A DNA stretch of 64,000 nucleotides from Macrostomum hystrix (lineage: Eukaryota > Platyhelminthes > Macrostomidae). A program made the position numbers and the translations under genes. The notes under the pieces were generated by a model. It was given only the letters and a program-made list of their open reading frames with translations. It ran no database searches and had not been told where the DNA came from. This document shows positions 30,401 to 42,400 of this stretch, piece by piece (the stretch's first letter is position 1; each line of letters starts with the position of its first letter). The stretch lies in NCBI GenBank assembly GCA_950097015.1, contig CATNEN010000039.1, positions 1,488,001 through 1,552,000 of the forward strand. Reading direction: 5' to 3'.

Positions 30401-33400
30401 AACAGGTGAGTAGGAAAGTGGAGAGTGGAGAACAGGTGAGTAGGAAAGTGGAGAGTGGTGAACAGGTGAGTAGGAAAGTGGAGAGTGGAGAACAGGTGAG
30501 TAGGAAAGTGGAGAGTGGTGAACAGGTGAGTAGGAAAGTGGAGACTGGAGAACAGGTGAGTAGGAAAGTGGAGAGTGGAGAACAGGTGAGTAGGGAAGAT
30601 GAGAGTGGAGAAGAGCAGGGTAGAGGACTCTGGGGAGAAACAATAACTGGGGAGAATGATAATGAAAAGTGAATAGTGATAAAAAATAGTGAATAGTGAT
30701 AATGAAGTCATAAAAAAGTGAATAGGAAAGATAATTCCTGTACAATCTTAACCAGTAAACGCGACAACGCGGCAGCAACAGTAACTGTGTCAGCAGCAAT
30801 TCCTGCCTCAGTGTCATCCAGCAAGAAGCGCAGAGTGAGTGCTTGATTAATAAATAGGCATGGCACGCCTAGAAACTGGAAAGGGGTAAGCAGAAAATTA
30901 GCACGCAGCAATGAGGGGCGGGGGCGAAGGACCTCAGCTCCGGCCCCATAAACAGCCGGACAAGCGCAGTCAGTTTTTTGCTAAAAATCTGTGCCAGATG
31001 TTCTACAGAATGGAACAGAAGGCAGCTAGCGAGGCGCTGTGCCAGCCACCCCGCCAAATGCACCGCTGCTGCATTTCCTGTCTTTAATCCCCTATAAAAG
31101 ATACATCTAGCAAGATGCCCGCCAAGCTGCAGCGTACACACGCACACACGCACACACACTCGGGCGCCATGGGCATCGAGCCGACCTAAAAAGTCTGCGG
31201 CATTAATTTTCCACCAATTTTTGCTTCTGACTCCCATCAGGAAAGGGAAATGGGGGATTTAGGAGTCTTCTGAGAGGCCAGTGGGCGTGGCGGCCGCAGT
31301 AATGGCTAAGGGATGTGCTATAAACCTACCTAGAGAGACAGGGAGAGAAAGCTGAGGACGGAAAGTGCCAGTAGATAGAATTCGCGGGGATAAATGGGAT
31401 GTTCCCATTTTAGCATTCATAGCGGCACAAGGATTATTACTAAAATCATTTTTAATACCAAAAATATGGCAGCTGCGGTGCCACCAATGAGGGCCGCACA
31501 GTCCGGCGGTGGGCACAGGAGGGATTAACGGCAAGTGTACTCTGATGCGGAGCGGAGTGGACCGCACAACGGGCTGCACTTATATAAATCAATTAATTAC
31601 TGCTTTATCCTCCAGCCAGCACCGCTATATTTAGATGGAGATGGAGATAAGCGTAGATTCCCTCAGGCCCCACAAATGAAAATATGAAAGGAAGGAAGCG
31701 GAAAGAAATAGAAGCTGATTTGGCATTCAAATAGATTGTCTTCTGTTTTTTATACAAGGCTTAGTGAGCTGTCTGCTACCACACCTGAGCTGCAGTAGGT
31801 TTAACAAGCTGTCTGCTACCACACCTGAGCTGCAGTAGGTTTAACAAGCTGTCTGCTACCACACCTGAGCTGCAGTAGGTTTAACAAGCTGTCTGCTACC
31901 ACACCTGAGCTGCAGTAGGTTTAACAAGCTGTCTGCTACCACACCTGAGCTGCAGTAGGTTTAACAAGCTGTCTGCTACCACACCTGAGCTGCAGTAGGT
32001 TTAACAAGCTGTCTGCTACCACACCTGAGCTGCAGTAGGTTTAACAAGCTGTCTGCTACCACACCTGAGCTGCAGTAGGTTTAACAAGCTGTCTGCTACC
32101 ATACCTAACCTGCCAAACTCTAAAAATTTTTTGTTTTCCAAAGGATCGGCAGCTGCCTCCCAAACGAGTCTGCAAATATCCCCATGCACTCAGTGCTCCC
32201 AGAAAAAGCGGCTTCTCCCACAGCTGATGCTCGCGTTTGGGGAATGGAAAGCCAATTTCGTCTACGCTGATCCCCAGTGCGGCTTATTGCAGCCAAGTAA
32301 CTGCTCTCTGACAGCCCGCGGCCGGAGATGCGGGGACTGAGGCGAGGCCGCATGCGCCTGCCGAGCTTATGAGAGTTTCCTCAGGCGGGCAAACAGAACC
32401 GAGGAAAAGCAGATGCGCAATTCATTATTTGCTTCCCTTGGCCCAGACAGCCACATGTACTCAAATAACTGCAGGAGACAGCTCACACACTGCGGACAAT
32501 GTGGATTTACTAATGTCGCTGGAAGCCTAACACAGCTATTGAACAACTTCCTGCTCAATTGGACAGTGACTGCTCAACCTGAGTACCTGAGGACAGTGAC
32601 TGCTCAACCTGAGTAGCTGAGGACAGTGACTGCTCAACCTGAGTAGCTGAGGACAGTGACTGCTCAACCTGAGTACCTGAGGACAGTGACTGCTCAACCT
32701 GAGTACCTGAGGACAGTGACTGCTCAACCTGAGTAGCTGAGGACAGTGACTGCTCAACCTGAGTAGCTGAGGACAGTGACTGCTCAACCTGAGTAGCCGA
32801 GGACAGTGACTGCTCAACCTGAGTAGCTGAGGACAGTGACTGCTCAACCTGAGTACCTGAGGACAGTGACTGCTCAACCTGAGTAGCTGAGGACAGTGAC
32901 TGCTCAACCTGAGTAGCTGAGGACAGTGACTGCTCAACCTGAGTAGCCGAGGACAGTGACTGCTCAACCTGAGTAGCTGAGGACAGTGACTGCTCAACCT
33001 GAGTAGCTGAGGACAGTGACTGCTCAACCTGAGTAGCTGAGGACAGTGACTGCTCAACTTGAGTAGCTGGGGTACTAAGACGACACAGCTTAAGTATAGT
33101 GTTTTTGTAAACTATGTTTTCCCTGTCATTTGAACAAAGACAATAAAACGAAAGCTGCATAAGTGTGTAAAGTCTGGCATCATCTAACCGTTTCAGATCT
33201 GGCAACATAAGCATGCAAAGGCACAAAGCCGGGAATACGTTGTAGTTAAAAGGCCATGAAAAGAGAGGCTGAGGCGGTGACCTTGACTCTGGCTGTTGAG
33301 GGAATACTGATTCCGCACTGAGAATATTTTTGTCCAGACCCCACTTTCTATGCTAATCCGCCGCGTCACGATAATCTGCGTGTTTATAAACCGCTGACGG

Positions 33401-36400
33401 GCCTAATCCCAATAGGAAGTTCTGCAATGGATTACAATCGCAACGGCCTTAGCGGGCAGAAAGAGATTGACAAACGCACCAAATTGGGAAAATATACAAC
33501 CAACCGATGGGATAATTCACAGAGATATCTGGACTCGAACTGATCCGTAAAGGAACAACCACAGATAAGCATGTAGGAGCATATTCCATCAGAGAATAAC
33601 AGGGAGAAATAAAAACCATCGAGTCATGCATTTTCACTTTTCTACTTTCAGTAGTGCAACAAGAAAAAAACGTTATATTTGAAAAACCCAGCACCTCCTC
33701 ACCTCCAGCAGCGAGTGCAGCGTGTCGTCCTCGAAGACGCTCTGCAGCAGTTCGCGATCTCGCTCCGTGCAGTCGGTGAGGCACTGGATCTCCTCCAGGC
33801 TGTCCAGGATGGCTGATACGGCTGGATTTCGGGGTGGAAGGGGAAAGGCGAGACCCTCATCAGAATGAGTAGCTAGATGACTGCTTCGAAACTAATTTGA
33901 TCACAAGGATTTCATAAGGTGACTAGGTGACTGCTCAGCCTGAGTAGTTTTGGAAAGTGACTGCTCAGCCTGAGTAGTTCAGGACAGTGACTGCTCAGCC
34001 TGAGTAGTTTTGGAAAGAGACTTGTTGACCTAAATAGCTGGGGAATCGACTGCTCAGCCTGAGTAGTTTAGGACAGTGACTGCTCAGCCTGAGTAGTTTA
34101 GGACAGTGACTGCTCAGCCTGAGTAGTTCAGGACAGTGACTGCTCAGCCTGAGTAGTTCAGGACAGTGACTGCTCAGCCTGAGTAGTTTTGGAAAGAGAC
34201 TTGTTGACCTAAATAGCTGGGGAATCGACTGCTCAGCCTGAGTAGTTTTGGAAAGTTGACTGCTCAGCCTGAGTAGTTTTGGAAAGTGACTGCTCAGCCT
34301 GAGTAGTTTTGGAAAGTGACTGCTCAGCCTGAGTAGTTTTGGAAAGTGACTGCTCAGCCTGAGTAGTTTAGGACAGTGACTGCTCAGCCTGAGTAGTTCA
34401 GGACAGTGACTGCTCAGCCTGAGTAGTTTAGGACAGTGACTGCTCAGCCTGAGTAGTTCAGGACAGTGACTGCTCAGCCTGAGTAGTTCAGGACAGTGAC
34501 TGCTCAGCCTGAGTAGTTTTGGAAAGAGACTTGTTGACCTAAATAGCTGGGGAATCGACTGCTCAGCCTGAGTATCTGGGATACTTGAGTAGTTGTTGGC
34601 TTTGTTGTTTTGAAAGCGAGGAAAATGAAAATGCAATTTCGTGCATTAAAATGCTCAAGCAAAGAGTGCATGAATCTGAAAAGGTCTTCAAAAACTTTTA
34701 TATTTTAATAAGTTTTCTACCGAACGAAGTAGATGTAAAAGTCAGAAAAAAGGAAAATAAAACAGAATGTAAAATCTGTAACAGTGGAATATAAAGCCGG
34801 ATGACTTGATGCAGAATGACAGAATGTGAGGGATCGGCAAATCGGAAAAGTTGATGTGGAAAAGTTAAAACCATTTATCGCGATCACTAGGAGTCGATCT
34901 CGCAGTCGATGTGGTCCAGCAGCTCGCTAGTATTGCTGGCCTGCAGGAAGGACACCACAGGACAGCCGGCCATGGTGGCCGCAGCTCGGGACGAGAGCTG
35001 CTGGCGCCGGCTGCAGGTGGCCGCGCCGGTTACGCCACGCCGAAGGCGATGCCGAGCCGACCTGCGCTGGCGCCGGTTTAGCCAGAACATCGGCAGCGTC
35101 ACCAGAAGGCTCTGGAGGAAGTGGCCAGCCAGCTGCACAGGCCGCAGCCAGGCCGGAGCCAGGCCAGGTGGCAGCAGGTCCAACAGCAGGTAGGCGCCGG
35201 TCAGGGCACTAATCAGCGCCAGAGAGCGCGCCCAACGCACCGGACGGGTGCAGCCGGCGCGCGGCGGCAGAGATAGGCGCAGAGATTGAGCGCCGAGCAC
35301 CAATGAGACGAGGTGAGCGCCGGCCAGGGGCAGGCGCACAACGGCTGTGTAGAAAGACACTGGCTCGGGTCTGTACAGCGCCTCGTAGGCGTGCAGGGAA
35401 TGCAGCTGGCCAGGTGCCAGGGTGCGACAGGCCAGGTGAGCGATGGAAACGGCCACAGGCAGCGGCCAGGCCAGTGAAAGCAGCTCAAACAGCGGCTGGC
35501 GCTTCGGACGCGGCGGCGACTGACAAGCCGGTTTGTGGCGTCGTCCGAGCCGGCGGCGCAGACAGACCGACTGGGCCAGGAAAGAGGCGAACAGGCCGGC
35601 GTAGGCCAGAGTGTCCAGCAGCTCAAACAGCGCATCCAGCGATAGGCAGGCATCGTAGCCGAGGCAGCGCGTGGCCGGCCAGGACAGCAGGCGGCCGGAG
35701 CGGCACAGGTAATAGGCGCAGTAGGCCCACAATAGCTGACGATGAACAGCTGCTAGGCGGCCTCCAGGCAGCTGGCGCAGGGCGCACAGGCCAAGCAGCG
35801 TGGCTAGCAACATTAGCAGGCCCACCAGGCTGAGGCCGATCTCCCACACCGCTAGCTGGCGCTCGCTGGCCAGGTAAGCGGCTAAGCTGCAGTAGGTCTC
35901 GCATAAACTAACAGGGGTAACATAACAGCCGTCAAGCACCAGAAGGTTGAAAGCTCGCAGAGGAACGGCCAAAGTAGTCGAAGTGCCATTCGAGCCGGGA
36001 ATTAAGGCGTATGTCAGCCACGGCTTGCCGGGACAGGCGGCGCTGTTCACGCGCTGAGGCGGCGATTTTGTTGCAAATAGCGGAGAGGCGAACGGATCGG
36101 TGCAGGACATGGCCGGTTGGCCTTCGGTCGGTTCGGGCTGTTCGCTTTAATACTGTCGCTGCACTTTGACTTGTTTATTTTAATGGCTTTTTGGTGGGGG
36201 TGAGCCAGGCTGAGAAGGGAAGGCCCAAGATTTGGTGCGTGCGGACCCAATTTGCACGCAAGTGTTTTGGGGTGGGTGTGCACCAACCCCCACACGCCCC
36301 GGGCAGGGGTTATGTACATAGGCTCATAGGACACGCATGTACAACATCCCTGTACAGTGAAATGGATAGAAATAAAAAAGAGCAGGCAATTAAACATCGA

Positions 36401-39400
36401 AAAATAAATCTAAGAATCGGCGCCATGACTGATCATAAGTCATAACAAAGTCATGCTATGAGTTATGTTACTCATGTAAATATGTAACAGCTTTTTTCTC
36501 TTTAAGAAATTTAGGCTTAGAACATTAATCTTATGAATAATTTGCTATAAGCTCTAAGATAATGTCTATATTTAGCTAAAAACAGTTTAAAAGCTTTATT
36601 TTGCTTTTTCGCAATCACTTATTAACAGAAGGACTACCATTTTGCCACCCGTTTTTATGCCAAGGGGGGATTCCCCTCCCATGCTTATGAACATTCAGCG
36701 CCTGAGTGCTACCTGCCTTGGGTGGTGACTGATTGGTTGACAGACTAGACGATAGTGTACTGTGGTTGAGCTGCGCCTAGTATTTTGGCTTGATCAATGA
36801 AATTGGAGAAATTCGTGAACGGGGTGTCCATAGTGGCCTGTTTCTACCTCTTGTAGCCCTTGAAGGTCCAGAAAATCCGTCTAGATAAAGCTGGTGACCA
36901 CCGAAGACGGAGATGATGCAGGCACATTCGGGTGATAAAGTTTGAAGGCCTGGCAAGGCCGTACTGTGGCGCAGTGCTAAATTATGTATAGCGGTGTATG
37001 AAAGGCACTAGCGCTTATGGGAAAAATCTGACCTTCGGGCAGAAACATTGAATGCATCGACGACTTGAAGAGCTGGCTCTATTATCCCAAGATCCTAATG
37101 TTCTTGTTTCAGAAGATGTGTAACAAAAAGTTGGGGCGTGTTCTTGAGTTTCGTGTGCTTGCGATGCTGCGTTCGGGTGCAGCACAACAGATTGTCATGG
37201 GGGGGAAATCCCCCTTGGTAGTTCTACTGTTGAACGCAACATTTTGCGCATACAGAAAAAAGCTTATAGATGCACAAAACCATACTTTTGTAGATAGCTA
37301 GGAGGAGAGAAATACTGTGGAACGAGTCCAAGATTATGAGTGCTACCATCCACCATGGGAAAATGTGGCCTATTCACATGGGAACTTCCGAACATTTTCA
37401 TTCTTTCCTCAATGTGAGTGTCTGTGCGTGCTCATCACACTCGCATATATTGCATAGCAACTAAAGCTAGAGTTCTCGTGCTCTCGCGTTCCCCACAATG
37501 GACGCGGTAATATTTTATCGAATTTCAATACTCGCAGTTTGTCCAGTAACGTATTTAGGAACCTATAAAAGTGCAATTTAGGCAAATTAGTAACCTCGTT
37601 TTCGGAACCTAAATTGTGTGTTAAGGTATTTAAAGCCTAATGGTTAATTTAGATTTTAAAAATGTGTTTAGGTACTTATGAGCTGTGCAGCTTACACCTG
37701 CATGAAGATAGCAGACTCCGGTTCACCAGACGCCAGAACAGACGCGATCTCGGCGTCCTCTGCATCGCCGCTAACCGCTCCAGTTAGGCTCTTGTGCAGG
37801 CGGGCTCACAGCGGTATTCTAGCCGAGCTTTTTTTGGAGCAGATAGGAAAAACTGTTTCCTATCTTGTTCGTACTCGACGCCCAGCGGGTTGGCGCATTA
37901 AATTGGGAAAATCTATACCGACCGCGCCAGGACTGCCCGCTTTTCGAGTTTCCACCCGTTGGCTCACGGGCTTTGGGATGAAGAATGCGGATGTTCCCCC
38001 AGACGAAAATATGGCACAGTCGAATTTGGGATCAGGGTGATCAGTTCTGGCAGTTCTCCGATTTTCTGACTGGTCACAGAGTGTGCGCCGGTCTTGGGCA
38101 GGCAGAGTTTTAGTCTGTTCTCCTCATCATGGTCAATGCCTGGATCGCAACTCAAACAGCAAGTCCCAAACTATTGGTTTATCAGTCCATTGGGCCTGAG
38201 GCCGCATCTCCTGCCCATTTTGGTGTGGCTTTCTGGCTGTTTGCGTATTTGTTTTTCTTGGAGGTGGCGCAAGACAACTTGAAGTTCTCGGCTGGGGTGG
38301 GTCTAGACTCTAAACCCTCCCCACTCATTTTTCAACCCTTTGTCGTATTTCTATTGGCTCGTGTGTTAGCCTTGCTTGATTCAACACTTAAGCTTGCCTT
38401 AGGCAGCCCATGTGTGCTATTGTACCATTCTTCTAGGGGCGCTGCCAATCAGTGAACTTAGCCCTCTACGTGCCGCTGCTGGCCATTCGCTCTCCCCTGA
38501 AACTTCTAGAACTTCGGGTCGGCTGTACCGAGCAAATGTCACCCGGCTAAGTGTTCTGACCTGAGCAGCCCATAGACACCACAGGTCAATTAAAATATTG
38601 GCTTTGCATGCTCACAAGTGCATCGAGGTCCCAGGCAGCCCAAACCTACCAGCCGAAGTCGCGTCATCTCGCGCCTGCTGCTTGTCATCCTCGTCGCCGC
38701 CGTCTCCAGGTGCCGGGTCGCCGTAGTAGCTGGACCATCGGGCGCTGGACACTGCGGCCAGCACAGCGCCCTTCAGCTTCCGCCTGGCGTTGAACTTTTT
38801 CATCTCCTCGACGGTCTCGCCCAGGTGCAGCTTGGGCACGCGGCTCTTGTCACTGATCCAGGGATGCTGCAGGGCCTCCTCAACTGTCAGTCGCTGCGCC
38901 GGGTCCAATTCGAGCAGGCGATTGACCAGATCCTTGGCGTCTGCTGAGATCGCCTGCCACACCTGGGGCTTCATCTGAGGATGATAAGAATAAAGAGAAG
39001 CATATGCCTGACAGTACAGACAAGGATCAAAAGTCTGGCATACCAGCTCAGTGCGGCAAACATCAAAGACAACCAAACAGTCGCATCTCTCAGTGCGGCA
39101 AACATCAAAGACAAGCAAACACTCGCATCTCTCAGTGCGGCAAACATCAAAGACAACCAAATGCTCGCATTTCTCAGTGCGGCAAATATCAAAGGCAGCC
39201 CAGCCCATAAATTTCTCCAACATCAATTCAGCTGCCAAGGCTGAATAAGCTGAATTCAAGCTGAAGATCGTGATCTTATCGGCAGGCATCAAAGAGCCAG
39301 CTTACGTGATAGCGACGGTGCAGTATTTGGTCGAACAGGGCGTCCTTGGCGCCGTAGAATGGCAGGGAGCCGCTAAGCAGAACAAACAGCAGGCAGCCGC

Positions 39401-42400
39401 AGCCCCAGGCATCCACAGGTCGGCCGTATGGCTCGCCGCGCACCATCTCCGGGGCCATGAAGTGCGGCGTGCCTATGCGGCCTGCTTCAATGAGCGTTGA
39501 AAATATTGTTGTTTGTTTTGCATAATAAACTGCCTTCATTGCTACTTTAAAAAGCGCGATTTCAAAACTCTGACACGCAGTTTGCAGGCGCATCCTTATC
39601 TACTAGCAGTAGCCAGCATGGGAACACGCGGGAAATAATTTGCAAGCAGCAGTGAGTACGCACCCGCTGGCGCCAGTCCGGTCGTCTCGTCCAGCTGCAC
39701 GGCGATGCCGAAGCCGCCCAGCTTGACCGGCGCCGAGTTCTCCTTGGAGTGCAGCAGGACGCAGTGCGGCTTCAGGTCGCGATGAACAATGCCGTGCTGG
39801 TGGCAGTAGCGGATGGCCTCCAAGATCTGGCGCATGTAGTGCCTGCAATGGGTAAGAAGTACACAGGCTTGACCGCAGGTGTCATTGGGTGTCGGGGGCG
39901 CTGATAAGCCAGAGAGGCTGCATGGCAGACTCACATTGCGACGCTCTCGCTGAACACGAACCCGGATGTGGCCCGTTTGACAATTTCGAAGCACAGATCG
40001 GAGCCGTCCATGCTGCGGGTTGCGTTAGGCGTGGGTGTGAAGAAGTGTGCTCAAACTGTGCTCAGATTATGCTTAAGTGTGTTAAATTATTAGTGAGGTT
40101 CTATATGCTTTATTCAATCGAGTGTTATTGTAGAAGAATGCTGACAGTGCACATTTATTACAGAAGTCATATTCATTTTATGAAAAGTACATTTGCAATG
40201 ATGTTAAACTGTGAGCCAGTAAAGCCTGCAAGGTGAGCGACCTGACGCGAGAGGCAGCGGGTGCTTGCCCAGATTTTAGCTCAGATATTAGTTTATTCCT
40301 AACTTAGTCAGACTCAGAAAGGCGATGATCTGATAATGAGACCTCAGACATTGCTTAAGACTTGGGATTAGCAGATCGAGGATTATGATCACTGATCAGG
40401 GATTAAGACCAATGACAAAGTTTAGGATAAACGAATGATTCGGATCAATGGAAAATGGAGTATTTTAACCAAGACTCTGGGACCAGGACGCAGAAATTCG
40501 GGATAAAGTCAAGGATCAGGGATTGCAATAAATGATTTAGGATCTAGGATGACTAGTCATTGTCTTCATTTACGGGATATGAAATATGAATAAATATATA
40601 TGTTAGTAGCTGCGACTGCCGAATTCTGACGACTTATGCATAGAGAATACTAACGAGACAAGAACAAAGAGATTGCCAACTCATCTCTAGCTCCATCCTG
40701 ACATGGTTAGCACACACACCAGAAACCAATTATTAAGAATGTGGACAAATTAATAGATTCATATTAGAACGTAAAATATTTCTACATAAAAGTCCTGAAC
40801 TATGAGACCAGGGAAGAACATTCAGGATTTTTAGATGACCTTTCAATAAACTTGTCGCGAACCTCCTTCGCCATTCAATGGCAGAGAAAAATGAAGATGC
40901 TCTTTTCACACCATTGCAAAATAAAGTGGACTACTCGACCCGTGGACAGTAGCATGTGGTCAGTTCAGTGGTAGAATGCTGTTGAGTCACTACTCAACCC
41001 GTGGACAGTAGCATGTGTTCAGTTCAGTGGTAGAATGCTGTTGAGTCACTACTCAACCCGTGGACAGTAGCATGTGTTCAGTTCAGTGGTAGAATGCTGT
41101 TGAGTCACTACTCAACCCGTGGACAGTAGCTTGTGTTCAGTTCAGTGGTAGAATGCTGTTGAGTCACTACTCAACCCGTGGACAGTAGCATGTGGTCAGT
41201 TCAGTGGTAGAATGCTGTTGAGTCACTACTCAACCCGTGGACAGTAGCATGTGGTCAGTTCAGTGGTAGAATGCTGTTGAGTCACTACTCAACCCGTGGA
41301 CAGTAGCATGTGGTCAGTTCAGTGGTAGAATGCTGTTGAGTCACTACCCAACCCGTGGACAGTAGCATGTGGTCAGTTCAGTGGTAGAATGCTGTTGAGT
41401 CACTACTCAACCCGTGGACAGTAGGCATGTGGTCAGTTCAGTGGTAGAATGCTGTTGAGTCACTACCCAACCCGTGGACAGTAGCTTGTGTTCAGTTCAG
41501 TGGTAGAATGCTGTTGAGTCACTACTCAACCCGTGGACAGTAGCATGTGGTCAGTTCAGTGGTAGAATGCTGTTGAGTCACTACTCAACCCGTGGACAGT
41601 AGCTTGTGTTCAGTTCAGTGGTAGAATGCTGTTGAGTCACTACTCAACCCGTGGACAGTAGCTTGTGTTCAGTTCAGTGGTAGAATGCTGTTGAGTCACT
41701 ACTCAACCCGTGGACAGTAGCATGTGTTCAGTTCAGTGGTAGAATGCTGTTGAGTCACTACTCAACCCGTGGACAGTAGGCATGTGGTCAGTTCAGTGGT
41801 AGAATGCTGTTGAGTCACTACTCAACCCGTGGACAGTAGGCATGTGGTCAGTTCAGTGGTAGAATGCTGTTGAGTCACTACTCAACCCGTGGACAGTAGC
41901 ATGTGGTCAGTTCAGTGGTAGAATGCTGTTGAGTCACTACTCAACCCGTGGACAGTAGCATGTGGTCAGTTCAGTGGTAGAATGCTGTTGAGTCACTACT
42001 CAACCCGTGGACAGTAGCATGTGGTCAGTTCAGTGGTAGAATGCTGTTGAGTCACTACCCAACCCGTGGACAGTAGCATGTGGTCAGTTCAGTGGTAGAA
42101 TGCTGTTGAGTCACTACTCAACCCGTGGACAGTAGCATGTGGTCAGTTCAGTGGTAGAATGCTGTTGAGTCACTACTCAACCCGTGGACAGTAGCTTGTG
42201 TTCAGTTCAGTGGTAGAATGCTGTTAAGTCACTACTCAACCCGTGGACAGTAGCATGTGTTCAGTTCAGTGGTAGAATGCTGTTGAGTCACTACTCAACC
42301 CGTGGACAGTAGCATGTGGTCAGTTCAGTGGTAGAATGCTGTTGAGTCACTACTCAACCCGTGGACAGTAGCATGTGGTCAGTTCAGTGGTAGAATGCTG

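Noticed and set aside
37065-38455. Plus-strand frames of 60-120 codons
   Set aside because: No domain, no splice context and no codon bias like the confirmed exons.
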